The notes: a model not told the origin generated them from the letters alone. A DNA stretch of 62,423 nt from Ruania albidiflava DSM 18029 (GCF_000421225.1 NZ_ATWL01000016.1:1-62423); one strand, 5' to 3'; counted from the stretch's first letter, positions 33,687-43,034 are shown. Numbers and translations: made by a program.

Positions 33687-35011
33687 TGCTCGGAGTCCCA
33701 GACCCGCTGCGCTGCTGCCTGCCAGCCCTCCTGGATCGCCGGGATGTCGTCGGGGTTGGCGAGGAACCGGGTGAGCGCATCGTCAGCGGTGGCCTGCAGC
33801 GCATCCGAGGAGTCCCGGTTGAAGAACTGGGTGATCTCCTCAGTGTTGTTCAGCAGCTCGATGCCCTTCTGCACCAACGGGGAGAACGAGGAGGTGTCCA
33901 CGTCTGGGCTGGTGGGCAGGTTCGAGGACTGGGACACCTCGATGAACGTCTCCTGCGCCTCCGGAGAGGCCAGGTAGGTCAGCAGCGCCTTCGCCCCGGC
34001 CGGGTTCTGTGACCCGGAGGCGGCGAAGTAGCCGTCCGTGGGCGCCTCCTCGGCACTGGGCACGTCTGGGTTGATCGGCGGCACGGAGAAGAAGTCCAGG
34101 TCGTCGCGCTGGTCCTCGGGGAAGAACTGGGTGACGAACGCCCCGATCAGGTACATCGCGTCCTCGTTCTGCGCCACCGGGGTGACCGCCTCCTGGTGGG
34201 AGTAGGAGGCCATGTTCGGGTCGAAGTAGGGGATGAGCTCCTTGTACTGCTCCAGCACGGCGGTCACCTCCGGATCGGTGAACGCGTGCTCCCCGGCGAG
34301 CAGCTCGCGGTGGTAGTCGGCGCCGTTGATCCGCAGGTTCAGGTAGTCGAACCAGCCGGAAGCCATCCACGGGGTGGAGCCGATGCCGTTGGCCAGCGGG
34401 TGCACCCCCTTGCCCTTGAGCTCCTCGCACAGGGCCATGAAGTCGTCCCAGGTCTCGGGAGCGCTCACGCCCCACTCCTCGAACGCGGACTTCTTGTAGA
34501 ACACCGACCACCAGTAGTAGTTCGTCGGCACGAAGATCTGTGTGCCGTCCTCCGCACTGGACAGCGACTTCAGCGCATCGGAGAAGTTTGCGCACGCGCC
34601 GTCCCCGGTCCACAGGTCAGAGATGTCCAACAGCAGGCCCTCGGCCGCATAGTCGCGGGCGACCGCCCCGGCGTACCAGGACAGCACGTCGGGCGGGGTG
34701 GCCGAGGTCAGGTAGGTGGACAGCTGGGCCCGGAACTGCTCGGTGGCGACGGTGTTCAGTGTGACGTTGCCGTCGTAGTCGGCGACGATCTGCTCGATCG
34801 CCTCCTTCGGCGCCGGGTCGGACTGGGAGTTCTGCAGGGTGACCGGCCCGTCCGGGTCGCCGGTGGGCGCCGAGCCGGACCCGGCGCCGGTGTCGGTGGT
34901 GGGCTCCTCGCCGCCACCACCGGAGCCGACGCACCCGGACAGCAGCCCGGCTGCGCCCAGACCCGTGGTGCCGAGCAGCAGGGAACGACGGGTGAGTGGT
35001 TGAGTAGACAT
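33683..35011 (-). CDS. Carbohydrate ABC transporter substrate-binding lipoprotein
   Basis: ATG at complement 35011 has a strong GAGGAGG site 6 nt upstream; product 442 aa. The signal is Tat-like and lipoprotein-type (LTRRSLLLG, Cys27 in LSGCVG), then a Gly/Thr/Ser linker to residue 55. The mature SBP_1 fold shows PPDVLSWYAGAVARDYA, NYYWWSVFYKKSAFEEWG and PAGAKALLTYLASPEAQ, the last being a CUT1 hallmark. It lies 53 nt downstream of the cellulase-like gene and has its own strong ribosome site, consistent with higher expression than its permeases. Confidence 0.92.
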   Translation of the reverse strand: MSTQPLTRRSLLLGTTGLGAAGLLSGCVGSGGGGEEPTTDTGAGSGSAPTGDPDGPVTLQNSQSDPAPKEAIEQIVADYDGNVTLNTVATEQFRAQLSTYLTSATPPDVLSWYAGAVARDYAAEGLLLDISDLWTGDGACANFSDALKSLSSAEDGTQIFVPTNYYWWSVFYKKSAFEEWGVSAPETWDDFMALCEELKGKGVHPLANGIGSTPWMASGWFDYLNLRINGADYHRELLAGEHAFTDPEVTAVLEQYKELIPYFDPNMASYSHQEAVTPVAQNEDAMYLIGAFVTQFFPEDQRDDLDFFSVPPINPDVPSAEEAPTDGYFAASGSQNPAGAKALLTYLASPEAQETFIEVSQSSNLPTSPDVDTSSFSPLVQKGIELLNNTEEITQFFNRDSSDALQATADDALTRFLANPDDIPAIQEGWQAAAQRVWDSEQ

Positions 35012-35064
35012 CTGATCCTCCTCGCGCCGACGCTGGCGCTTGATCGATGGTCCGAGCCGAGTGC

Positions 35065-36363
35065 TCAGGCCGGTGATGCTCCTGTCCGAGCGGCGAACAG
35101 GTCGTTGCACTCCACCTGTAGGGCCACATCGGCCCACATCGGGTGCTGGGGTGCGGCGTTGGAGCACACGACCGTGCCCCAGGCGCCCACCCGTGCGGAC
35201 TCCGCGACGGCGCGGCGGCAGATCTCGGCACCGACCGGGCCCTCCTCGAACGTGCCGTGCAGCGGGGTGTAGCCGACCCACCCCTCGCCGAGCACCAGCG
35301 GCACCCCGCGGGAACGGGCGGCATCGGCGGCCACCTCCAGCCACAGGGTGAGCTTCGTGGCCATCTGTTCCCGCCAGGTGCCGTAGTTCGCGTACAGCCA
35401 CCGGTCGAACGCTTCCGGGTCGCACCAGTCGTGGGTGTACATCTCGGGTGTGGCGACGATCGAGGCCTCCAGCCGCCAGGCCTGCTCCGGCGGCAGCGCC
35501 CACTCGGCCAGGTCCGGCGCCCCCGGGCGGAGCAGGTCGGCGCGGGCTGCAGCCTGGTCGTAGTCGCCCACCTCCCCGCGCAGGCCGTAGGTGTCGATCA
35601 GGTCCTGCAGCACGCCGTAGACATAGGGGTGGAATACCAGCACGTCGGCGCTGGCTGGGATCGCGCTCATCGCCGCAACCGGCACCTCGGCGTAGTTCAC
35701 CGTCACCGGCAGCCCTGGGCACAGCGAGTGGAACTCTGCCAGTCCCCGCTCCAGCCGGTCGGACAGCAGCGGCACCGCCTCGGCCCCGCGGGCACCGAGC
35801 CCGGCGGTCAGATGCCCGATCTGCACCTCGTTGTGCAGCTCGGTGAACGCGACCCGGTCGGCCAGACCATGAGAGTCGAGGAAGTCCACCAGTGCCGCCA
35901 GCGCCCGCGCCAGCTCCACGGCACGGTCCTCAGGGTCCACGGCGTGCAGGGCCCGGTACCACTCGTCGGTGGCGGCAAACGCTGGGCTCTGCTGATACTC
36001 CCAGGAGGAGACGATCACGAACATCTGGTGCCGCTGCGCCGCGCGGAACAGCTCCAGCAGGTGCGCGCGGGCGTCGATCGTGGTCGGCGACTTCACGTCG
36101 TACCAGCGCATCTGCTGCCCGACCTCGCCGCCCAGCGGGCCCAGGGTCAAGGCGCTGGTGTCCAGACCGGAGCCGAACAGCAGGTAGGGCATCGCGCAGA
36201 TCCGGATGGTGTTGTAGCCGCGCTCCCGGGCGGCGGCGAACGCGGCGTCCAGGTCTTCGAACGGCTCACCCGGTCCGGTGCGCACGTACCAGGAGAAGTC
36301 CCACAGTGTGATCGTCAGCCTCTCCGGCAGGTGGGCGGGCAGGGGCACCGGGGTGTAGGTCAT
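35065..36363 (-). CDS. Cellulase-like GH-A clan protein
   Basis: The 432-aa protein lacks a signal peptide, so it should act inside the cell. It opens ITLWDFSWYVRTGPGEPFED and has clan GH-A catalytic landmarks: VAFTELHNEVQ, with Asn178-Glu179 as acid/base, and VPLVLGEGWVGY, with Glu360 as nucleophile candidate. This matches the 'cellulase-like' uncharacterised group that often sits beside CUT1 importers. It overlaps the DUF5107 gene by 4 nt, so the two enzymes are translated together and probably act on the same imported oligosaccharide or glycoside. Confidence 0.82.
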   Translation of the reverse strand: MTYTPVPLPAHLPERLTITLWDFSWYVRTGPGEPFEDLDAAFAAARERGYNTIRICAMPYLLFGSGLDTSALTLGPLGGEVGQQMRWYDVKSPTTIDARAHLLELFRAAQRHQMFVIVSSWEYQQSPAFAATDEWYRALHAVDPEDRAVELARALAALVDFLDSHGLADRVAFTELHNEVQIGHLTAGLGARGAEAVPLLSDRLERGLAEFHSLCPGLPVTVNYAEVPVAAMSAIPASADVLVFHPYVYGVLQDLIDTYGLRGEVGDYDQAAARADLLRPGAPDLAEWALPPEQAWRLEASIVATPEMYTHDWCDPEAFDRWLYANYGTWREQMATKLTLWLEVAADAARSRGVPLVLGEGWVGYTPLHGTFEEGPVGAEICRRAVAESARVGAWGTVVCSNAAPQHPMWADVALQVECNDLFAARTGASPA

Positions 36364-39300
36364 CGGGCACTCTCTTGGTCGGTGCGGTCAGAGAGCTCGG
36401 CGAGCAGGTCGTGGGCCTCGGCATGGTCGGGCGCCGCCGCGAGCACCTCGGTCAACTGGTCTTGGCCAGCAGCCAGGTCACCGGCGAGCACGTGCAGCTG
36501 GGCGCGCAAGAACGCCACCTGCACGTCCCGTCCCTCGCGCAGGTCTGGCGGGAAGAGCAGCAGCTGCGGCAACGAGGTGGCGAAGTAGGGGATGTGTGGC
36601 TCGGTGCTGGCCAGCTCGGCCGTGAACTCCGCCAGGTCCGCCTGCAGGTGCTCGGCACGATCAGCGGCTCCCAGGCGCCGCAGCGCGAGCACGGAGAAGT
36701 AGCTGTTCTCGCTGTGCCGGGCGGCGCTCATCGTGCGAAAGTCGCCGACCTGCTCGGCCGCATCGCGCCAGGCGAGCTCTGCCTGCTCGCCCTGCCCGGC
36801 CAGGGCGTGGGCGTCCCCGAGCAGCAGCTGTAGCCGGGCGGTGGAGGCGAGGGGGTGTCGCGCCTCACCCAGGTGGGCGGGCGGTCCGATCGCCGCACCG
36901 AGCAGCTCCAGGGCGCCGGGTGCGTCCCCGGCGGCCAGCGTGCGCCGGGCGAGCGCTACGCAGGTGCGCTCCCAGGCCCGCAGCACCTCACCCTCACCGC
37001 CCTCCCAGGGCTGGAAGACCCGACCAGTCATCAGCTCGCGGGCACGCTCGGGCTTCCCGGCGGAGACCAGCAGGCCGACCAGCGTCGTGGTCAGGTCGTC
37101 GCGCTCGGCGACCCGGTCGGCGGCGGCCTGCAGCGTCGCGATCCGCTCGGCCACAGCCACCCGCCGGCGCCGGTCCAGCTGGTCGGACTCCAGCAGCAAC
37201 CGGGCGTCGTCCGGGTCCTGGGCCAGGGCTCGGTCGTAGTGCTCCCGGGCGGCAGCCAGATCGCCGTCGAGGTTCACCGCGGCCAGGCCCAGGTTCCTGC
37301 TCACGACGGCGTCGCTCGCCTGGCCAGCTGCGGCGCGCCAGGCCTGCACCGCCTCCTGCTCCCGGCCGACGGCGTAGCGCCAGTGCCCCAGCAGCGCCCA
37401 GGCGCGGGCGTGGTCGGGGTGGCGGGCCACCATGCGTTCCAGCATCGCGGCGTCCGCGGCTCGCCCGGGGAAGCACCAGCGGGCGTCGGCGGCCTGCGCG
37501 GCGGCCAGCGCGGTCGCCTCGCCGCCCGTGTCGCCAGCCTGGGCGAGCAGGTCGGCCCGGTGCAGGGCGAGCAGCGGCCCGGCAGCGGTCTGCCCGCGGA
37601 CCCGGGTCGCCTCCTGCACCTGCGCACGGTCCAGCACCGCCAGTGCCTCAGTGGTGTACCCGGTGGCGGCGTACTCCAAGGCCACGTCCAGACAGGTCTG
37701 CGCATCGCAGCCGAGCTGCTCGCCGAAGGCATGCCGGGTCCACCAGTGCAACGGGTCGATGCTGCTCGCCCGATGCAGCAGCTCGGCCGCCGCATCCTCG
37801 TGGCCGAGCCGGCGTTCGGTCAGTGCGGCCAGCGTGAGCGCCTGCAGGTGCTCCGGTTCGGTGCGCAGCACGTCGGCGAGCCGGTCCCGGGCGGCGTGGT
37901 GCCGGCCAGCGGCGGCGTCCAGGCGGGCCATCTCGTACCCGGCCGGTGCGCGCCAGCGGCGGTCCCAGGAGGCGCGGCCGAGCAGGTCGTAGGCCTCCTC
38001 CAGGTCACCGAGGGCGGTCAGTGCCAGGGCCAGGTGGTAGTGCGCACTCATGTCCGGAGGCGTCGGGTGGTAGGCGGTGAGGGCCGCGACCGCGCGGCGC
38101 AGGTGCTCGGCCGCCTCGGCCCAGCGCCCTTGCCGTAGCCGGCGGACACCCACGGCGGTGTGCGCCCCTGGGTGCTCCGGATCGCGGCGCAGCGCCTCCG
38201 CCCAGTACGGCTCCGGGGAGCGGGTGGCGTGCCGGTACTGCACCAGGTGCCCCGCGATGTCCACCAGCTCGCCGACTGTGCCGACCTGCTCCGGGGCAGC
38301 AGGCTCGCGGGCCGGGTGCATCGCCTCCTCGGCACCGGCGCCCTCGGCAGTGCCGTCGGCGCCCGGCAGCATGTGTTCGAGCAGCAGACGACCGTCGCTG
38401 CGCACCTCCACCCGCACGGCGCGCGTGACCTCGGTGAGGTCCACCTCCCACTGGACCGGTTCGTCCGGTGCGGCGGGACCGGCCCAGGAGGCGAGGGCCT
38501 CCCCAGGTGCGCCCTGTGCCCCGGAATGACCCTGGCCAGGGCGAGCTCCGCCGTCGGGCAGGAGAAGCACCTCCAGCCGCTCGTGCCGCCGGGTAGGCAC
38601 CACCCCCACACCCAGCCCGCTCGGGGTCCGCCGCGCCGCCAGGGCCGCATCCTCAGTGGCCTGCTGCACCGGGCCCACGTCCCGGACCGGGTACCAGCGC
38701 TGGCGGAACACCTTCGTCTCCCCGGGGGCGAGGAAGGCGAAGTCCGGCTGGTTGTCGGTGAACACCCCGGCCATCAGCTCCACGTACGCCGAAGCGTCGT
38801 CGGCGAGGTTCGCCTCCCAGGCGCGCCCGAACGCGGAGTTCCCCCACGTCCAGAGCTTCTTGCCGACCCCCACGCGCCGGTCGGCCACGTGCACGAACCC
38901 CACCTGGCTGCGGTGGTCGTAGCCGCCGAAGAAGTCATGGTCGGTGTGGGTGACCATGTAGGAGGTGGGCACCACGATGTTCTCCCACCAGTCCAGCCGG
39001 TCGCCGGTGACCTCCTTCCCGGAGGCGGCGGTGAACGTGCGGTCCCGGCGGGCCGGGTAGTCCAGGTCGTAGTAGGGCCGGTCCGCCACCGGGTAGGCGC
39101 ACACCGCCCGCTTGGCGTGGTCGGCGATCATCGACACGTCGGTGGGGAAGAACGCCTGGTAGTCGGTGTGCACCCGGGCGGCGACGTTCGCCCACCACAG
39201 GAACGTCTGGGTCAGCGGGGTGCGGTTGTACAGGCGCACCCGCAGCTCCAGCGCGGCGCTGCCGGGGTCCAGGTGCACACCGTGCATCCCCTTCATCCGT

Positions 39301-39830
39301 TCGAACGGGTCGTGGTCGGAGCACCACACGGTCACCGAACCGTCCTCGTGGCTCTCGATGTGGGCATCGGTGGGCAGGAACGTGGCCGGGCGGTGGTGCT
39401 GTGGCCAGTTCATCTCGATCCCGCCAGCAAGCCACGGGCCGGCCAGGCCCACCAGGGCGGGCTTGACCACCGGGTTGCTGTAGAACAGGTCCACCCCGGA
39501 GGACCGGTCGATCACCGTGTGCACGCGGCCGCCGAGCTCGGGCAGCACCACCACCCGGAGCCACTCGTTCTCCAGGTGGATCGCGTCCCAGGTGCGGGTG
39601 GTGGGGTCGGCGGCAATGCGTTCATGGAAGGGCAGCGGGTAGATCCGCCCCGAGGAGCCCTGGTAGACCCGCTGGTCCAGGTAGGCCGGCAGCGTGGACG
39701 GCTCCTCGGGCAGGTAGGTCGGCAGTGTGAGCCCGGTGCGCCAGACGGCGACCGCCTGTCCGGTCTGGTCAGCGGGTCGCGGCGGCAGGTCGACCGGTTC
39801 GGCCTGACGGGGGGACTCCTCGGTGAGCAT
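36360..39830 (-). CDS. DUF5107 domain protein with long TPR array
   Basis: The 1156-aa protein has an N-terminal DUF5107 domain (about residues 40-400), a galactose-mutarotase-like beta-sandwich with LENEWLRVVVLPELGGRVHTVIDR, GIEMNWPQHH, and QTFLWWANVAARVHTDYQ. A linker with a short beta region follows (about 410-500), then roughly 600 residues of TPR-like helical pairs (HPGAHTAVGVRRLRQGRWAEA, ARAWALLGHWRYAVGREQEA, DPDDARLLL). DUF5107 proteins cluster with sugar transport genes and are thought to act on or sense glycans. It is first in the operon and divergent from the AraC regulator; CTAGCCTCGTGAC before the ATG has a TAGCCT -10-like hexamer, so a leaderless start is possible. Confidence 0.88.
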   Translation of the reverse strand: MLTEESPRQAEPVDLPPRPADQTGQAVAVWRTGLTLPTYLPEEPSTLPAYLDQRVYQGSSGRIYPLPFHERIAADPTTRTWDAIHLENEWLRVVVLPELGGRVHTVIDRSSGVDLFYSNPVVKPALVGLAGPWLAGGIEMNWPQHHRPATFLPTDAHIESHEDGSVTVWCSDHDPFERMKGMHGVHLDPGSAALELRVRLYNRTPLTQTFLWWANVAARVHTDYQAFFPTDVSMIADHAKRAVCAYPVADRPYYDLDYPARRDRTFTAASGKEVTGDRLDWWENIVVPTSYMVTHTDHDFFGGYDHRSQVGFVHVADRRVGVGKKLWTWGNSAFGRAWEANLADDASAYVELMAGVFTDNQPDFAFLAPGETKVFRQRWYPVRDVGPVQQATEDAALAARRTPSGLGVGVVPTRRHERLEVLLLPDGGARPGQGHSGAQGAPGEALASWAGPAAPDEPVQWEVDLTEVTRAVRVEVRSDGRLLLEHMLPGADGTAEGAGAEEAMHPAREPAAPEQVGTVGELVDIAGHLVQYRHATRSPEPYWAEALRRDPEHPGAHTAVGVRRLRQGRWAEAAEHLRRAVAALTAYHPTPPDMSAHYHLALALTALGDLEEAYDLLGRASWDRRWRAPAGYEMARLDAAAGRHHAARDRLADVLRTEPEHLQALTLAALTERRLGHEDAAAELLHRASSIDPLHWWTRHAFGEQLGCDAQTCLDVALEYAATGYTTEALAVLDRAQVQEATRVRGQTAAGPLLALHRADLLAQAGDTGGEATALAAAQAADARWCFPGRAADAAMLERMVARHPDHARAWALLGHWRYAVGREQEAVQAWRAAAGQASDAVVSRNLGLAAVNLDGDLAAAREHYDRALAQDPDDARLLLESDQLDRRRRVAVAERIATLQAAADRVAERDDLTTTLVGLLVSAGKPERARELMTGRVFQPWEGGEGEVLRAWERTCVALARRTLAAGDAPGALELLGAAIGPPAHLGEARHPLASTARLQLLLGDAHALAGQGEQAELAWRDAAEQVGDFRTMSAARHSENSYFSVLALRRLGAADRAEHLQADLAEFTAELASTEPHIPYFATSLPQLLLFPPDLREGRDVQVAFLRAQLHVLAGDLAAGQDQLTEVLAAAPDHAEAHDLLAELSDRTDQESAR

Positions 39831-39898
39831 GTCACGAGGCTAGGCCGAGCCACAGCCGCATCTGAATGGCTGATCCGATGGTTCTTCCTGGACGATCC

Positions 39899-39904
39899 TA
39901 TGAT
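39899..39904 (+). promoter_or_regulatory. -10 element for leaderless AraC-regulator transcript
   Basis: TATGAT matches the -10 consensus in 5 of 6 positions and ends 6 nt before the ATG at 39911. No ribosome-binding site is visible, so transcription probably begins at the A of the start codon. The 80-bp intergenic region also serves the divergent DUF5107 gene. Confidence 0.5.
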
Positions 39905-39910
39905 TCTGCT

Positions 39911-40798
39911 ATGGTGCGCTACCTACGGGACGGGTTCCCCGGTGAACGGATGCGGGTGCTGCCGCGCCCGTTGGTGGCCCGAGCGCTGGCCGGTGGGGCC
40001 ACCGGCAGGTTGCTGGTCACCGATGCCGGGTACTTCCCGCACGCTGCGAACCATGGGCGCTCCCGCGGGGAGGGGGCGCGGGAGGCTGTGGTGCTGGTCT
40101 GCGTGGCAGGGGCCGGCTGGTGCGAGCTGGAGGATCGGGCGCTGGGGGTGCTCCCGGGGCAGGCGTTGGTGCTCGCACCGGGACAGCCGCACCTGTACCG
40201 CGCCGACGCCACCGACCCGTGGACGCTGTGGTGGTTGCACGCCACCGGTGCGGATCTGGACGATCTGTTGGCGCCGGTGCTCAGTGGCCGCGGATACGGC
40301 CTGGTGCAGCTGCACGACCCGGCACCGGTGACGCGCAGCATGGAGCAGGTGGTGCAGGCGATGGAGCGGGACGAGACGATGCCCGCGCTGCTCGCCGCCA
40401 GCGGGGCAGCCTGGCACGTGCTCGCCCAGGTCGGCTCCGACCAGCTCGCCGGCCCACGGGACGACGGCTCCCCGGTGCAGCGGGCCCGGGAGTACCTGAT
40501 GGAGAACTTCGACCAGCCGGTGCGGGTGCCGGAGCTCGCCGCCCGGGTGGGGCTGTCTGTCTCGCACTTCGCGGCCCTGTTTCGCCACGCCACCGGGGGT
40601 GGGGTGCTGGAGTACGTCAAACGGATCCGGATGGCCCGCGCGCGGGTGCTGCTGGTGAGCAGCGAGATGACTGTGGCCGAGGTCGCCCGAGCGGTGGGGT
40701 ACAGCGACCCGTTCTACTTCTCCCGACAGTTCCGAGCCGTCTCCGGGGCCAGCCCGTCCAGGTTCCGCAGCGACTCCCGTGCCGAGCGGGTGCCGTAG
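39911..40798 (+). CDS. AraC-family transcriptional regulator
   Basis: The 295-aa protein has an N-terminal cupin-like ligand domain (about 1-170; VLPGQALVLAPGQPHLYRA, WTLWWLHATGADL) and a C-terminal double HTH (about 190-290; LAARVGLSVSHFAALFRHAT, TVAEVARAVGYSDPFYFSRQ, ending SPSRFR). This is the layout of XylS/AraC sugar regulators. ATG 39911 is preferred over 39866 because a -10-like TATGAT sits 6 nt ahead and the upstream ORF has no support. It is divergent from the DUF5107 operon and should activate it on sensing a sugar. Confidence 0.9.
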   Translation: MVRYLRDGFPGERMRVLPRPLVARALAGGATGRLLVTDAGYFPHAANHGRSRGEGAREAVVLVCVAGAGWCELEDRALGVLPGQALVLAPGQPHLYRADATDPWTLWWLHATGADLDDLLAPVLSGRGYGLVQLHDPAPVTRSMEQVVQAMERDETMPALLAASGAAWHVLAQVGSDQLAGPRDDGSPVQRAREYLMENFDQPVRVPELAARVGLSVSHFAALFRHATGGGVLEYVKRIRMARARVLLVSSEMTVAEVARAVGYSDPFYFSRQFRAVSGASPSRFRSDSRAERVP

Positions 40799-40844
40799 CT
40801 GCACTGACCCGAGCAGGCTCGCTGCTGCGCCGGTCAGCGCCCGG

Positions 40845-42050
40845 TCAGCGCAGCTCGGCGAGCGCCTCGGCGACCTGCGCCAGCGCAGCGTGCAGCACGT
40901 CCTCGCTGGTGGCGAAGGAGATCCGGAAGTAGGGCGAGAGCCCGAACGCGGCGCCGTGCACCACGGCCACCCGGGCACGGTCCAGCAGGTACAGCGTCAG
41001 CGCCTCGTCCGAGTCGATCACCCGACCGTCCGGGGCGGTCGTGCCGAGAACGTCGCCACAGCTGACGTAGACGTAGAAGGCACCCTCTGGCGTGGTGCAG
41101 CCCAGCCCCGGGATCGCGTTGATGCCCGCCACCACCAGGTCCCGGCGGCGCCGGTAGATCTCGTTCGCCTCCGCGACGAACGACTGGTCCCCGGACAGCG
41201 CCGCGGCTGCGGCCGCCTGGCTCACCGAGGACGGGCAGGTGGACACCTGCGACTGCAGCGTGTTCATCGCCTTCACCAGCTGCGCGGGACCCACCCCATA
41301 GCCGATCCGCCAGCCGGTCATCGCGTAGGCCTTGGACACTCCGTTGATCAGCAGCACCCGGTCGCGCAGGTCCGGGGCGACCTGCAGCAGGCCGGGTACC
41401 GGCTCGGTACCGAAGCTGATTTCGTCGTAGATCTCGTCGGTGAGCACGTTCACCTGCGGGTGCTCGCGCAGCACCTCGGCCAGCGCCGCCAGCTCGGCAC
41501 GGCCGTAGACCGCTCCCGTGGGGTTGCCCGGTGAGTTCAGGATCAGCCACGTGGTGCGCGCAGTGATCGCCTCCGCCAGGGCCTCAGGAGTGAGCAGGAA
41601 GCCGTCCTTCTCCCGGGTCGGCACGATGACGGGGTGGCCGTCGTTGGCGGCGACCATGTCCGGGTAGGACACCCAGTAGGGCGCGGGAATGATCACCTCG
41701 GCACCGTCTTGCACGGTGGCCATCAGCGCCAGGAAGATCACCTGCTTCCCGCCGCCGCCCACGGCCAGCTCACCGGAGGAGTAGCGCAGCCCGATCCGGC
41801 GTTCGACCCGGTCCAGGATCGCGTGCTGCAGTTCCGGGGTGCCGTTGACCGAGGTGTACTTCGTCTGTCCGGACCGGATCGCCGCCTCAGCGGCCGCCTT
41901 CACGTGGTCCGGAGTGTCGAAGTCCGGTTCGCCCACGGTCAGGCTGAGCACGTCCACCCCCTCGGCGCGCAGGTCCCGCACCCGCTGGGTGGCAGCAGTG
42001 CTGGGCGACTCCTTGATCCTGGTGACACGGTCGGCGAGGGGGATGGCCAT
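40845..42050 (-). CDS. Aspartate-type PLP aminotransferase, class I
   Basis: The 401-aa protein has the aspartate aminotransferase gamma-class layout: VLSLTVGEPDFDTPDHVKAA, WLILNSPGNPTGAVY, VLTDEIYDEISF and the PLP lysine in INGVSKAYAMTGWRIGYG. The terminal arginine region PYFRISFATS binds the substrate carboxylate. It transfers the amino group between aspartate (or another amino acid) and 2-oxoglutarate in the cytoplasm. It is convergent with the AraC gene and divergent from the lipoprotein gene; it seems unrelated to the carbohydrate loci and is likely a core metabolic gene. Confidence 0.93.
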   Translation of the reverse strand: MAIPLADRVTRIKESPSTAATQRVRDLRAEGVDVLSLTVGEPDFDTPDHVKAAAEAAIRSGQTKYTSVNGTPELQHAILDRVERRIGLRYSSGELAVGGGGKQVIFLALMATVQDGAEVIIPAPYWVSYPDMVAANDGHPVIVPTREKDGFLLTPEALAEAITARTTWLILNSPGNPTGAVYGRAELAALAEVLREHPQVNVLTDEIYDEISFGTEPVPGLLQVAPDLRDRVLLINGVSKAYAMTGWRIGYGVGPAQLVKAMNTLQSQVSTCPSSVSQAAAAAALSGDQSFVAEANEIYRRRRDLVVAGINAIPGLGCTTPEGAFYVYVSCGDVLGTTAPDGRVIDSDEALTLYLLDRARVAVVHGAAFGLSPYFRISFATSEDVLHAALAQVAEALAELR

Positions 42051-42146
42051 CGGGTCAGAGTACTGGCTCTGCGTGCCGGTGCCCGGACGGTGGGGTTGTC
42101 GGTGCCGATACTCTGCCCGGGCACGCAGACACCAGGGGAGAGAGAA

Positions 42147-43034
42147 ATGCGCAGAACAGTCATGGCCTGCGGTGCGGTCATCCTCGTGCTGGCCGGGGGC
42201 TGCTCCGGGGACGGTCCGGGGCCTGACCCGACTGCGCCACCGAGCAGTGAGCCGGGCGGGTCCGGCGAGCCGAGCAGCAGCCCGAGCGTGTCAGAGAGCC
42301 CGGAGCCGTTCGACCCGCAGCAGGTGGACCTGGCCGAGCAGGAGTGGCAGTTTTCCACGGTGTACCAGGACCCGGTGGACGTGCCGCTGGAAGGCGGCGA
42401 GGCCACCGGCGAGTTCGGCCAGTGGGAGGGGAAGTTCGAGCTCGGCGATGACGACCCGCTCTACGTAGACATCGACGACGACGGGGACCAGGACGTGGTC
42501 GCCTCGATGTCCTTCTCCTTCGAGACCGCCCCGGAGACCTACCAGTGGGTGGCCACCACCTGGTTCGTCTGGCTCAACGACGGTGAGCAGCTCACCCAGC
42601 TGCCCTACCCGCTGGCCGGTTCCGGGGACTGCGACACCCAGGTGGACTCCGTCACGAAGGCCGATGACGTCGGAGTGGTCATCGACGAGGCGCAGATGGG
42701 TTGGCAGTCCGCCTGCGCCGAAGGGGCCGGGATCGAGGTGACCCGCACTGTGCAGGTCTCCTACGACACCGACGACCGGCCCTGGCTGGTGCAGACCGAC
42801 CCGTTCCCGTCCTGGGGCGGCGCCTGCCCGATGATGGTCGAGCCCTCCGACTCCGGCGGCGAGGTGCGCACCGCCCCAGAGATGGAGCCGGCCTCCCCGG
42901 AGGTCAACGCGGTGATCGTCACCAGCGAGAGCTGGCTCGGCGACGAGATCGACGATTGGGACTTCGTCACCTACCTGCAGGAGGAAGACCCGAACTTCGT
43001 CTCCTACTGCGGCTGGGCCCAGCGGTCAAACTGA
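42147..43034 (+). CDS. Putative lipoprotein with EF-hand-like acidic loop
   Basis: ATG 42147 follows GGGGAGAG. The 295-aa protein has a lipobox LAGGC (Cys19), a Pro/Ser/Gly-rich linker to about residue 60, and a globular part. YVDIDDDGDQDVV at about 108-120 is a DxDxDG calcium-loop-like element as in FG-GAP/dockerin-type sites. The rest has alternating strands with many Trp/Tyr and four cysteines. The family is not recognised. Its stop lies in the left arm of a long hairpin (43032-43088). Confidence 0.75.
   Translation: MRRTVMACGAVILVLAGGCSGDGPGPDPTAPPSSEPGGSGEPSSSPSVSESPEPFDPQQVDLAEQEWQFSTVYQDPVDVPLEGGEATGEFGQWEGKFELGDDDPLYVDIDDDGDQDVVASMSFSFETAPETYQWVATTWFVWLNDGEQLTQLPYPLAGSGDCDTQVDSVTKADDVGVVIDEAQMGWQSACAEGAGIEVTRTVQVSYDTDDRPWLVQTDPFPSWGGACPMMVEPSDSGGEVRTAPEMEPASPEVNAVIVTSESWLGDEIDDWDFVTYLQEEDPNFVSYCGWAQRSN

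Noticed and set aside
34900-34920. Short GGT/GGC-rich repeat in the second SBP gene as a regulatory repeat
   Set aside because: It encodes the Gly-rich linker after the lipidated cysteine and is explained by the protein.
38160-40331. 723-aa plus-strand open frame antisense to the DUF5107 gene
   Set aside because: Composition (Gly/Arg/Gln/His) and absence of motifs mark it as a shadow; it also crosses the divergent promoter region.
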